DNA from: Phycisphaerales bacterium
GTDB lineage: Bacteria; Planctomycetota; Phycisphaerae; Phycisphaerales; UBA1924
Reading direction: 5' to 3'
Length of the DNA stretch: 64,000 bases
Assembly: GCA_029260345.1 (NCBI GenBank)
Contig: JAJDDK010000002.1
Coordinates: forward strand, 186,001-250,000
The notes under the pieces are model-generated. The model worked only from the letters and a program-made list of their open reading frames with translations, was not told the origin of the DNA and did not search any database. Below are positions 43,171 to 51,016 of the stretch, one piece after another; position 1 is the stretch's first letter, and the number at the start of each line of letters is the position of its first letter. The position numbers and the translations under genes were made by a program.

Positions 43171-44579
43171 GTTTTCGTCTCGGTGATTTGCCGCGCATGG
43201 TGGACGGCACATGGTGTGGGACGCCAACGGATGAGACGCTGCATGCGCCGTACTCAGGCGTTTGCATTGACTCGCGAGAGACGCAGCCCGGCGATGTGTT
43301 CATTGCGATGCGCGGCGAGCGAACTGACGGACACACTCATATTGATCACGCATTGGGCGATGGTGCGATGGTTGCGATCACTCGGCGCGATGCAGTTGAT
43401 TCAGTGACTCATCCGAATCGCACAATTATTGTGGATGATCCGCTTGGGGCGCTTTGGAAAGTTGCGGCGGCGTGGCGCACATACCTTGGGGCAACAAAGG
43501 TCATTGCCGTCACCGGATCCAACGGGAAAACCACGACGTGCCGGCTGATTCATTCTGTGCTTTCATCACGACTGAGTGGAACACGAAGCCGACGGAGTTT
43601 CAACAATCATCTCGGCGTGCCGCTCACGATTCTTCGGGCACGCTCGAAGGATGACTTTGTGGTGTGTGAGATCGGCGCCAATGCGCCGGGCGAAGTTGCG
43701 TCCCTTGGCGCGCTGGCGAAGCCACATATTGCGGTCATCACCAGCGTCGGTCGGGCGCACGTGGGCGGGTTCGGGTCTGTTGCGGCGATCGTGCATGAGA
43801 AATCATCGCTGGCGACGTGTGTTGCGCCGGATGGCGTCATCTTTGCTGCGGATGCGCCGGAGGCGTTCGTTGATGCGCTTGCGGCGTCGCCTGCGGAGGT
43901 GGTTCTTGTCGGGCTGACCGAGCGCGCTGGCGTTCGTCTACGGCGCGTCGGGCATGATGAATCAGAGGGGCGGCATCGGCTGCATATTGATCTTGCGGAT
44001 GGCGCGTCATTCACGGCGCCCTTGATCGGGCGTCACAACGCAGCCAATGTCGCGTATGCAGTCGCGATCGGCAGGCGGTTCGGTCTCTGTGATGAGGACA
44101 TTCAACGCGGACTGGATCGTGTCGAACTCCCGGCGATGCGTCAGGAAGTGATCGATTTCGGCGGCATCCGCGTTTTCAATGATGCGTACAACGCCAATCC
44201 GGATTCGATGCGGGCGGGAATTGCGACGTTTTTGGACCTGACGCGCGATGCAGAGCGCCGTGTGCTGGTGCTCGGGGACATGCTCGAACTGGGCGAGCAT
44301 GCCGGCGCGGCGCATGCAGAGTTGTTGACCGCGGCACTCGCGGATCGCTCGGTCGACCTCATCCTCACGGTCGGTGAAGAATTTGCGGGCTGCAACGTCG
44401 ATCCGGAGTCTCGCCTGCGGCGGGAGCGGGAATCATCAGACGAGGTGATCGATCGGATCGTGGCTTCGTTGCAGCCGGGTGACACAGTGCTGTTGAAAGG
44501 GTCGCGCCGATTGCGACTGGAGCGCATCGCCGAATGCCTGCAATCACGCGTGGCGCGTACTGAGGCGCTCTCGCCATGA
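43167..44579 (+). CDS. murF: UDP-MurNAc-pentapeptide synthase MurF
   Basis: The 470-residue product begins inside the murE stop. It has the P-loop VTGSNGKTTTCRLIHSVL near residue 115, then SFNNHLGVPLTILR, CEIGANAPGEVASL, IGRHNAANVAYAVAIG and FNDAYNANPDSMRAGI, all MurF marks. It adds D-Ala-D-Ala to the tripeptide. The order murE-murF-mraY is that of the standard division and wall cluster. Confidence 0.96.
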   Translation: MSFRLGDLPRMVDGTWCGTPTDETLHAPYSGVCIDSRETQPGDVFIAMRGERTDGHTHIDHALGDGAMVAITRRDAVDSVTHPNRTIIVDDPLGALWKVAAAWRTYLGATKVIAVTGSNGKTTTCRLIHSVLSSRLSGTRSRRSFNNHLGVPLTILRARSKDDFVVCEIGANAPGEVASLGALAKPHIAVITSVGRAHVGGFGSVAAIVHEKSSLATCVAPDGVIFAADAPEAFVDALAASPAEVVLVGLTERAGVRLRRVGHDESEGRHRLHIDLADGASFTAPLIGRHNAANVAYAVAIGRRFGLCDEDIQRGLDRVELPAMRQEVIDFGGIRVFNDAYNANPDSMRAGIATFLDLTRDAERRVLVLGDMLELGEHAGAAHAELLTAALADRSVDLILTVGEEFAGCNVDPESRLRRERESSDEVIDRIVASLQPGDTVLLKGSRRLRLERIAECLQSRVARTEALSP

Positions 44580-44672
44580 TCGGGATGAGATTAAGACACT
44601 TCGCGGGGGCTCATTCACGGCCGGACGGCGCATTCGCCGACGATTGATTCATCGCCCATTCGAAGTGAATTC

Positions 44673-45848
44673 ATGCTCTATGTGCTTTTGGACATTCTGC
44701 GATCGTGGCTGGTGGAGAACAATCTCTACCGCTTTGTCATGGTGTTTGACCAGAGCACGTTTCGAGCGTTTGCATCGGCGCTCTTATCCTTCGGGATTGT
44801 GCTTGCGGCTGGGAGGCCGGTGGTGCGGTGGCTGGCGGCGAAGAAGATTGGCGATGCGGCCAAGTTTGATGTGGCGGCGCTCGATCGAGCGCTGGCGTCC
44901 AAGGCAAACACGCCCACGATGGGCGGCATTCTGATCGCGGGCGCGATCGGGGTGTCCACGCTCTTGCTCGCGGACTTTCGCGATTTCTACATTCAGATGG
45001 CGCTGATCGTTCTGGTGTGGACGGCGGTGCTTGGCGGCGCCGATGACTGGCTCAAACTCACCAACACATCACGCGGGCCTGGCGCTCGACAAGGGTTGTA
45101 CTCGTGGGAGAAGCTGGTCTTTCAGCTTGGGCTTGGGCTGCTGATTGGGTGGTTTGCGTACAACCATGGGGATGCGCGGCCGGAGGCGCCGGACCTCGCT
45201 CACGTCTTGAATCTTCCATTTCAGCGGACGTATGAGCCGGGCGCCGCGGATGTGAATCCATCGCTGTTTTATTTATCGCGCGGCGCCTTTGTCGTCATGA
45301 CAATGCTGATGATCACGGGACTCTCCAATGCCGTGAACATCACTGATGGCATGGATGGACTCGCGACGGGGATTTGCACTTTCGTTGGCGCGGGCGTGTT
45401 CATCCTGACACTGATTGCAGGGCGTGAACTGTTTGCACAGTACCTCCTGGTGCCCTTTCTGCCCTTTACGTCAGAGCTTGCAATTGTCGTCGGAGCGCTG
45501 GTTGGCGCTTGTCTTGGGTTTCTTTGGTGGAATTGTTCGCCGGCGATTGTGTTCATGGGCGACACGGGGTCGCTGTGTCTGGGCGGCATGCTTGGATTTA
45601 TCGCAGTCGTGATTCGGCAGGAGGCGCTGGTGTTGCTGATGAGCGGTGTGTTGCTGCTCGAGATTGGCAGCGTGGCGCTGCAGGTTGGGTATTTCAAAGC
45701 GAGCGGCGGGAAGCGCATATTTCGGTGCGCGCCGTATCACTGGCATCTGCATCTGGGCGGATGGACTGAGCAGAAAATCGTGGTTCGACTCTGGATTATT
45801 TCGCTCGTCTTGCTTGCGATTGGTTTGGCGTCGCTGAAACTCCGCTGA
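44673..45848 (+). CDS. mraY: Phospho-MurNAc-pentapeptide transferase MraY
   Basis: The 391-residue product has about ten membrane helices and the active-site aspartates in GADDWLK, NAVNITDGMDGLATG and FMGDTGSL. Near the end the usual HHH motif reads YHWHLHLGGW, with the middle histidine changed to tryptophan. MraY makes lipid I on undecaprenyl phosphate at the inner membrane; UppS encoded at 56141 supplies the lipid. It is followed by an unrelated MATE gene rather than murD. Confidence 0.95.
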   Translation: MLYVLLDILRSWLVENNLYRFVMVFDQSTFRAFASALLSFGIVLAAGRPVVRWLAAKKIGDAAKFDVAALDRALASKANTPTMGGILIAGAIGVSTLLLADFRDFYIQMALIVLVWTAVLGGADDWLKLTNTSRGPGARQGLYSWEKLVFQLGLGLLIGWFAYNHGDARPEAPDLAHVLNLPFQRTYEPGAADVNPSLFYLSRGAFVVMTMLMITGLSNAVNITDGMDGLATGICTFVGAGVFILTLIAGRELFAQYLLVPFLPFTSELAIVVGALVGACLGFLWWNCSPAIVFMGDTGSLCLGGMLGFIAVVIRQEALVLLMSGVLLLEIGSVALQVGYFKASGGKRIFRCAPYHWHLHLGGWTEQKIVVRLWIISLVLLAIGLASLKLR

Positions 45849-45939
45849 GCGCCGAATCGAGGCATTCCCAGTACAGTTGCACCACGAGGCGGCCGTTTCG
45901 GTACCACCCGCGTCCGTTCTCAACGTCTGAACCCTTCAT

Positions 45940-45957
45940 CTCCGTTTTCATCCGGAG
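45940..45957 (+). promoter_or_regulatory. Hairpin that holds the ribosome binding site of the MATE gene
   Basis: CTCCG (45940-45944) pairs with CGGAG (45953-45957) around TTTTCATC. CGGAG is the only good ribosome binding site for the TTG start at 45964, so the stem could hide it. CTTCTTTTG follows, so the element might equally be a terminator for mraY. Confidence 0.45.
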
Positions 45958-45963
45958 CTTCTT

Positions 45964-47526
45964 TTGCCTTCTCCCGGCGCCAGTCAGGGACAAGCTGACC
46001 TTTTGCAAACGACGCCCAACGAAGCGGCGGCGGCGGTTGCATTGGCGGAGCAGCCGCGCACGACGGCGCCGGAGGGTCGCATTCGCACCGGGCGGCTCGC
46101 CGGGTTGTCGATGTGGGCGGCGATCTGGGTGTTGTCGTGGCCAATTCTGGTTGAATCATTTCTGACGTCGATGGTCGGGCTGGTGGACACGACGTTGTCC
46201 GCCGGTTTGAGTGAAGCCGCGACGGACGCGATTGGCGCGGCTTCGTACGTGCAGTGGTTCATTCAGATGATCGGAATGGCGGTCGGCGTCGGTGCGACGG
46301 CGCTGGTGAGTCGCTCGATCGGCAGGGGACGACAGGCGATCGCGGATGCGGTGACAGCGCAGGCGCTGTTGCTTTCTGTGACGGCGAGTTTTGTCGTCGG
46401 GGCCCTGCTGTTCTTCGCGGCGCCGGCGGTGGCGACTGTGCTTCAGATGTCAGAGGACGCGTCGGATGCAGTTGTTCTGTATTTGCGTGTGACGGCGTTT
46501 GGCGTGCCGCTGAGCGGCATTCTGGTATCGGGCATTGCATGTTGTCGCGGCGCCGGTGATGCGAAGCGTCCGCTGCTCGTGATGGTCGCGGTGAACATCG
46601 TGAACATCATCGTGAGCTGGGCGCTGTCGGGTGTTGATCTGGCGCGCGCGACGGCCGACGGCGGGCGCCAGGTGTATATGGTGAATCCGTTCACTTTTGA
46701 TCTGGGCATTCTGGGAGTGGCGCTCGGAACGGTGGCGGCATGGTTTACTGGCGCGTGTCTGGTGTGCTGGTGGCTTTGGAAAGGCACGCCGGGAGTACGA
46801 CTAAAGCCACGGCGCATGAAGCCGAACTGGATCACGATGTCGCGTGTCGCCCGCGTTGGATTGCCGAATTTCTTTGAGAGCAGCGGCATGTGGCTCGGCA
46901 ACTTCATGGTGCTGCTGATCGTCGGATGGATGGCGGCGGGCCAGGAAGGTTTGCTCGGCGCGCACATCATCGCGATACGCATTGAGGCGTTCAGTTTCCT
47001 GCCGGGATTTTCGATGGGCATGGCGGCGGCGACGCTTGCCGGGCAATATCTCGGCGCCGGTCGTGCGGACCTCGCGGCTCGTGCGATGGTGCGCTGCTGT
47101 GCAATTGCGACGGCGATCATGGGGACGATGGGGATTCTGTTCATCGTTATCCCCAAGCCGATTGTGGGACTGCTTTCCCAACAGGCGACGCATCTGGAAT
47201 ACGCGCCGTACATGCTCATGATCGCCGGCTGCGTGCAGGCGCCGTTTGCGATTGGTCTTGTCTTGCGCACGGCCATGCGCGGCGCCGGGGACACCAAAGT
47301 TGTCATGCTCTTGACCTGGTTCTCGACGTATGCCGTGCGGTTGCCGCTGGCGTGGTTCTTCTCCGGCGTGGATATTCCGCTGTGGAATGGCATGGTCATC
47401 CCGAACCCGGGTCCGGACTGGGGCTTGGTCGGGGTCTGGGTGGGGCTGTGCAGCGAACTGATTGTGCGGGCGCTGCTCTTTGGCGGACGGTTCGTCGAAG
47501 GCGGCTGGCGACGCATTCGGGTGTGA
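45964..47526 (+). CDS. MATE-family multidrug or toxin efflux transporter
   Basis: TTG 45964 is the start that the CGGAG at 45953-45957 supports. The 520-residue product has twelve hydrophobic helices in two halves. Typical MATE patterns are seen: LSWPILVESFLTSMVGLVDT, AASYVQWFIQMIGMAVGVGA and the second-half LPNFFESSGMWLGNFMVLL and IRIEAFSFLPGFSMGMAA. It exports drugs or metabolites in exchange for sodium or protons. The first 50 residues are a polar extension. The exact substrate is unknown. Confidence 0.9.
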   Translation: MPSPGASQGQADLLQTTPNEAAAAVALAEQPRTTAPEGRIRTGRLAGLSMWAAIWVLSWPILVESFLTSMVGLVDTTLSAGLSEAATDAIGAASYVQWFIQMIGMAVGVGATALVSRSIGRGRQAIADAVTAQALLLSVTASFVVGALLFFAAPAVATVLQMSEDASDAVVLYLRVTAFGVPLSGILVSGIACCRGAGDAKRPLLVMVAVNIVNIIVSWALSGVDLARATADGGRQVYMVNPFTFDLGILGVALGTVAAWFTGACLVCWWLWKGTPGVRLKPRRMKPNWITMSRVARVGLPNFFESSGMWLGNFMVLLIVGWMAAGQEGLLGAHIIAIRIEAFSFLPGFSMGMAAATLAGQYLGAGRADLAARAMVRCCAIATAIMGTMGILFIVIPKPIVGLLSQQATHLEYAPYMLMIAGCVQAPFAIGLVLRTAMRGAGDTKVVMLLTWFSTYAVRLPLAWFFSGVDIPLWNGMVIPNPGPDWGLVGVWVGLCSELIVRALLFGGRFVEGGWRRIRV

Positions 47527-47550
47527 GCCGCAGTCCATTAGAATGTGGCG

Positions 47551-48051
47551 ATGCACCTTCGCCCAGCCACCGCAGACGACCTCGACGCGATCTTCGATAT
47601 TTACGAAGACGAAGTGCTCAATGGCGTGGCGACGTTTGATACGAATCGGTTTTCGACCGAGGAGCGGCGCGCGTGGTTTGATCGGCACGGCAGCGCGGCC
47701 CATCCGGCGATCGTTCTTGAAGACAACGGCGTTGTCGTCGGCTGGGCGTCGCTCTCGCAGTTTTCAACGAAGCAAGCGTACGACAGGACTGCGGAAGTGT
47801 CGGTGTACGTTCACAAGGACCATCGCGGCAAGGGCGTGGGGCGCCGGCTATTGACGGAACTTATTCAACAGGGACGCAATGGCGGCCTCGGCGTGCTGCT
47901 GGCGCGCATCGCAGCGGAGCAGGTGCCGAGTCTGGGGCTGCATTTGGCGCTTGGGTTTCAGCATGTGGGGACGATGCGCCGCGTGGGAGAGAAGTTTGGG
48001 CGCGTGCTGGATGTGGAGCTTTTGGATTATCAGTTGGATGGGGAGGGGTGA
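47551..48051 (+). CDS. GNAT-family N-acetyltransferase (phosphinothricin acetyltransferase-like)
   Basis: ATG 47551 or GTG 47545 can start this roughly 166-residue protein. It shows HLRPATADDLDAIFDIYEDE at the N-terminus, the acetyl-CoA motif VYVHKDHRGKGVGRRLLTEL, and the C-terminal GLHLALGFQHVGTMRRVGEK. The layout is that of the Pat/YncA subgroup, which acetylates small amines such as phosphinothricin or methionine sulphoximine. The true substrate is unknown. It is in the same direction as the flanking genes. Confidence 0.88.
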   Translation: MHLRPATADDLDAIFDIYEDEVLNGVATFDTNRFSTEERRAWFDRHGSAAHPAIVLEDNGVVVGWASLSQFSTKQAYDRTAEVSVYVHKDHRGKGVGRRLLTELIQQGRNGGLGVLLARIAAEQVPSLGLHLALGFQHVGTMRRVGEKFGRVLDVELLDYQLDGEG

Positions 48052-48054
48052 GGG

Positions 48055-48786
48055 ATGGGGCTGGACACCGTTGAAATGGTGCTTCGCATTGAAGACGAAT
48101 TCAAGATCAAGATTCGGGATGAAGAAGCCTGGCAGATTCGAACGGTGGGGCAGCTCATTCGGCATGTGCAAGACGCGGTCTTGGGACCGCGCCCTTCAAT
48201 TGCGTGTGAGAGTGCGGCGTGTTTTTACGCGTTTCGCCGAGTTCTTGTAAGCGAGCTTGGACTGGCGCCGGTCGCAGTGCGCCCAAGCGTCGCGGTCGCC
48301 GCGCTCGTCCCGGCGGTTGAGCGGCGGCATGTTTGGGATGCGCTCGATGAAGCGGGCTTGCCGGTGCATCGGCTACAGTTTTTGCCAACGCATTGGCGAC
48401 GATTTGTCGCGATCGTGTTTTGGATTGGCTTTCTAGGTGTTCCCGCCCTGCTCGGATTCTTGTATGCGTGGATGTTCGGTGTGTTCTCAGAGTGGGTTGG
48501 CGCGGGCATTGTCGTTACGCAGATTCTCCTCTTCATGCTGTTGTACGCACGAATTGAGGCGCGATTGGAGCCTCGACGGACACGAATGAAGCATCCGGGA
48601 ATCACCGTGCGCGAGCTGATTCATCAGCAGGTTTTGCCGAGTTGGCGATTGCCGGCTCGGGGGAATCGCGCGGCGCTGGAGCCGCTCATTCGCGATCGCG
48701 TACGTGTGATAGTCTCAGAAGAGTTGGCGGTTTCGCTGGAGAAGCTTCGTGACGGTGATCAGTTTGTTGAAGATTTAGGGTGCTAG
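48055..48786 (+). CDS. Acyl-carrier-like membrane protein lacking the phosphopantetheine serine
   Basis: The product starts GLDTVEMVLRIEDEFKIKI and continues DEEAWQIRTVGQLIRHV, which fits helices II to IV of an acyl carrier protein beginning where the DSL motif should be, with no serine there. The middle (FYAFRRVLVSELGLAP, VRPSVAVAALVPAVERR) is a second domain, then two membrane helices occupy about residues 120-165. The C-terminus ends LRDGDQFVEDLGC, like the segment that precedes DSL in a carrier protein. I recall similar planctomycete proteins without known function. It may be a non-acylated scaffold. Confidence 0.65.
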   Translation: MGLDTVEMVLRIEDEFKIKIRDEEAWQIRTVGQLIRHVQDAVLGPRPSIACESAACFYAFRRVLVSELGLAPVAVRPSVAVAALVPAVERRHVWDALDEAGLPVHRLQFLPTHWRRFVAIVFWIGFLGVPALLGFLYAWMFGVFSEWVGAGIVVTQILLFMLLYARIEARLEPRRTRMKHPGITVRELIHQQVLPSWRLPARGNRAALEPLIRDRVRVIVSEELAVSLEKLRDGDQFVEDLGC

Positions 48787-48797
48787 TGCGGTTTCGC

Positions 48798-48821
48798 CAT
48801 GCCCACGGAGACGTGGGCATG
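48798..48821. repeat. REP-like perfect 10-bp hairpin with GAGA loop
   Basis: CATGCCCACG (48798-48807) and CGTGGGCATG (48812-48821) enclose GAGA, 11 bases after the stop of the ACP-like gene. The arms resemble a dispersed planctomycete intergenic hairpin that I remember, so it may be a REP-type repeat that also stops or protects the transcript. Only one copy is in the window. Confidence 0.5.
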
Positions 48822-48932
48822 CCACCCGTGGATTTTCGCTGGTTTGGTGTGTGCTAAACCTCAGCGTTTAAGTGCGTGAGGTCTTGGTTTGCGCAGGATT
48901 GCTTTGGAAACCGCTTCCTGACGGGCGCGGTT

Positions 48933-49012
48933 CGGATTTGAGAGTTCAAATTTGAGATTTGAGATTTGGGATCTGGGATTTGAGATTTCAAATTTTGGAT
49001 TTGAGATTTAAA
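48933..49012. repeat. AT-rich tandem repeat of a GATTTGA-type unit
   Basis: About 80 bases are built from imperfect copies of GATTTGA and close variants, separated by GATCTGG and TTCAAA. The composition differs sharply from the GC-rich surroundings. The stretch ends 4 bases from the stop of the minus-strand phosphoesterase gene. Translation in one frame would give a heptad-like SQI-N-LK peptide, which is a known artefact of such repeats. Confidence 0.75.
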
Positions 49013-49016
49013 CCGC

Positions 49017-49772
49017 TTACGCTCCGACGCGGAGGCGTTCGTGCAGGAAGTCCGGCAGGCCGCGTTCGCGGATTTTGCGTTCGGTGGTGTCGATGTCGTA
49101 CACCACGCGGCGGGTGCGGAACGTGCGATCTGTCGTATCAAGCAGCGCCCATGACGCATCTGGGTTGCGGTCGCGCGGCTGTCCGACTGAACCGGGGTTC
49201 AGCAGCACGCGCTCACCGACGGGCAGTTGCGTCAGCACATCGGACGGCATCGGCAGACTGCCACGAATGATGTCCATGGTGGGGGACTCGCCTTCCGGGC
49301 AGGCGAACATCGCGGGCATGTGCGTGTGACCGAAGGCGCCCATGCCGTCGTCGAGGCCGGCGAAGGACTCGGCGGCGACTCGCTTGTTCAGGACGTAGGC
49401 GTAAGGACGGGCGCCGAAGGAAGCGTGCGCGAGCTGCACGCCGTGGATTTCATCCCGCATTGGCCAGTTGGCGATGGTCTCGAAATGATGATCAGAAAGG
49501 AGCGACCGGGTGACTCCGAGAGAGTGAGCCGCGGTGGGGTTGAAGTTGACCGGGGTCTCGTCGACGAGGGCGGCCTCATCGTGGTTTCCAAGAATGACCT
49601 TGTCGCACACGCGGGAGATCAAATCGACGCACGGGCCGGGGTCGGGGCCGTAGCCGACGACGTCACCCAGGCACAGGACGTGATCCACGTTTGAACCATC
49701 GATCTCGCGGAGGACCGCGATGAGCGCTTCAAGGTTGCCGTGGATGTCCGAAATAAGTGCGAGCCTGGGCAT
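49017..49772 (-). CDS. Metallophosphoesterase (YfcE/MJ0936-like)
   Basis: The 251-residue product has all calcineurin-like metal motifs: LALISDIHGNLEAL at the N-terminus, LCLGDVVGYGPDP, ILGNHDEAA, a lone histidine in LAHASFG and FGHTHMP. NPGSVGQPRDRNPDASWALL is typical of the YfcE-like group of phosphodiesterases and phosphatases. Substrate unknown; members cleave cyclic or di-nucleotides in other bacteria. It is transcribed after infC, where rpmI and rplT would normally be. Confidence 0.88.
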   Translation of the reverse strand: MPRLALISDIHGNLEALIAVLREIDGSNVDHVLCLGDVVGYGPDPGPCVDLISRVCDKVILGNHDEAALVDETPVNFNPTAAHSLGVTRSLLSDHHFETIANWPMRDEIHGVQLAHASFGARPYAYVLNKRVAAESFAGLDDGMGAFGHTHMPAMFACPEGESPTMDIIRGSLPMPSDVLTQLPVGERVLLNPGSVGQPRDRNPDASWALLDTTDRTFRTRRVVYDIDTTERKIRERGLPDFLHERLRVGA

Positions 49773-50039
49773 CGGGTCTCCGGGGTGCGAACAGCGGTGG
49801 GACGACTATCGGCAGAATCCGTGATCCAGCGGCAGTCGAGGTTGGAACGATGACTGATTCCGCATGTAGGCGGATCAATTGCATCGCCGGCGTGTCCTGG
49901 GCGGGATTGGATGGGACATCGCCGCTGGTCGCCGGTCCGAGAATGGCGCCCGCGGGTCCGAGAACGTGCAATTCGCGCGCATTAAAAGCGGCGCGAAGAA
50001 GCTTCGCGTCGCTGAGTCTCAACTCACGAATTCGGCGAT

Positions 50040-50726
50040 TCAGTCCTTGGCGGACGAGGTCTCGACAGCCTCGGCGTCGTTGTCGGCGCTGGCTTCAGGC
50101 TTCTCGTTGCTGGGGGCCGGCGCCGGAGCGTTGGCGGCCTGCTCCTTCTCGAGCTTGCGCTTGTAGACCTGAATCTTGTTCTTGTCCGGGGCGATGATCA
50201 TGGACACGCGCCGGCCCATCTGGCGAGGCGGCGTTTCCACCTTGCCAATGTCGGCGAGCTGATCAACGACACCCCTGAGCAAATCCTGACCGATGTTGCG
50301 ATGCTGCATTTCGCGGCCGCGGAACTGCTGGACGATGAGCACTTTGTGACCATCGAGGAGGAATTTGCGGGCGCGATCGACGCGAATTTTCACGTCGTGC
50401 GGGTCGATCTTGATGGATCGTCCGAGGCGCACTTCCTTCATTTCGGCCTGCTTTGACGCAGCCCGATTCTTCTGGTCCTTTTTGGACTGCTCATACTTGT
50501 ACTTGCCGTAGTCCATGATCTTGCAGACGGGCGGACGTGAGTCCGACGCAATCTCCACCAGATCAAGTCCCGCGGCCTCGGCGCGCTTGAGCGCGTCGGA
50601 CGTTTCCACAACACCCATCATTTCGTCGTCCTCATTAATCAGACGAATGGGCGTGATGCGGATCATGTGGTTGACGCGGGTCCGCTTGACGGGCCCGGTC
50701 TCTCGAAAAAATCGTCTCCTGGCGAT
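50040..50726 (-). CDS. infC: Translation initiation factor IF-3, likely with an ATC start codon
   Basis: The core reads INEDDEMMGVVETSDALKRA, then SRPPVCKIMDYGKYKYEQSK and VKIRVDRARKFLLDGHKVLI, intact for IF-3. The first ATG (minus strand, 50666) would cut into the conserved segment VNHMIRITPIRLI. The frame runs upstream through 20 sense codons to ATC at 50726-50724, which has AAGGAG 8 bases before it (50740-50735). Rare ATT, ATC and ATA starts are a known feature of infC and let IF-3 limit its own synthesis. The 25-residue alanine- and glutamate-rich tail is an extension. Confidence 0.92.
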   Translation of the reverse strand: MARRRFFRETGPVKRTRVNHMIRITPIRLINEDDEMMGVVETSDALKRAEAAGLDLVEIASDSRPPVCKIMDYGKYKYEQSKKDQKNRAASKQAEMKEVRLGRSIKIDPHDVKIRVDRARKFLLDGHKVLIVQQFRGREMQHRNIGQDLLRGVVDQLADIGKVETPPRQMGRRVSMIIAPDKNKIQVYKRKLEKEQAANAPAPAPSNEKPEASADNDAEAVETSSAKD

Positions 50727-50937
50727 CGTGCATTCTCCTTGGAAAGAAAAACAGATGAGGAACGGTCGCTGTCACACCGACAGCAGGGCGCCAAGGCGGC
50801 GCCGATTCACCGTGATATCGGGCATGGAGCGGAGCGGATTCATGCGAGCAGCGCACAACCGGAACGGTGGCGCCGCGAATCCTGAATGGGCAGCATGTCG
50901 TGGATCAGATTCCAGACTCCGCGGAAAAGGGGAAAGA

Positions 50938-50951
50938 GCCCACAAACGGGC
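50938..50951 (-). terminator. Possible thrS terminator
   Basis: Read on the minus strand, GCCC-GTTTGT-GGGC is followed by TCTTTCCCCTTTTCC, a T/C-rich run. It lies 66 bases after the thrS stop and before the infC leader. A perfect GCTGTC-ACACC-GACAGC hairpin lies further on, near 50768-50784. The stem is only 4 bp, so termination may be partial. Confidence 0.35.
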
Positions 50952-51016
50952 CCCGGACCGGATAAAGCTATCGCGCTCAATGCCGAGCGGCAAGGAGAAA
51001 TAGGGATTCGATCCGT

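Noticed and set aside
46443-47516. 357-residue minus-strand frame opposite the MATE gene
   Set aside because: Methionine- and proline-rich shadow of membrane helices; no recognisable motif.
48854-49159. Minus-strand frame with SQI-N-LK type repeats
   Set aside because: It is the translation of the AT-rich DNA repeat and overlaps the phosphoesterase gene.
49729-50022. 97-residue minus-strand frame between the phosphoesterase and infC
   Set aside because: TTG start, 44-base overlap with the phosphoesterase gene and no family resemblance. Its codon use is not bad, so it cannot be fully excluded, but it is not supported. The 267-base gap otherwise shows nothing.
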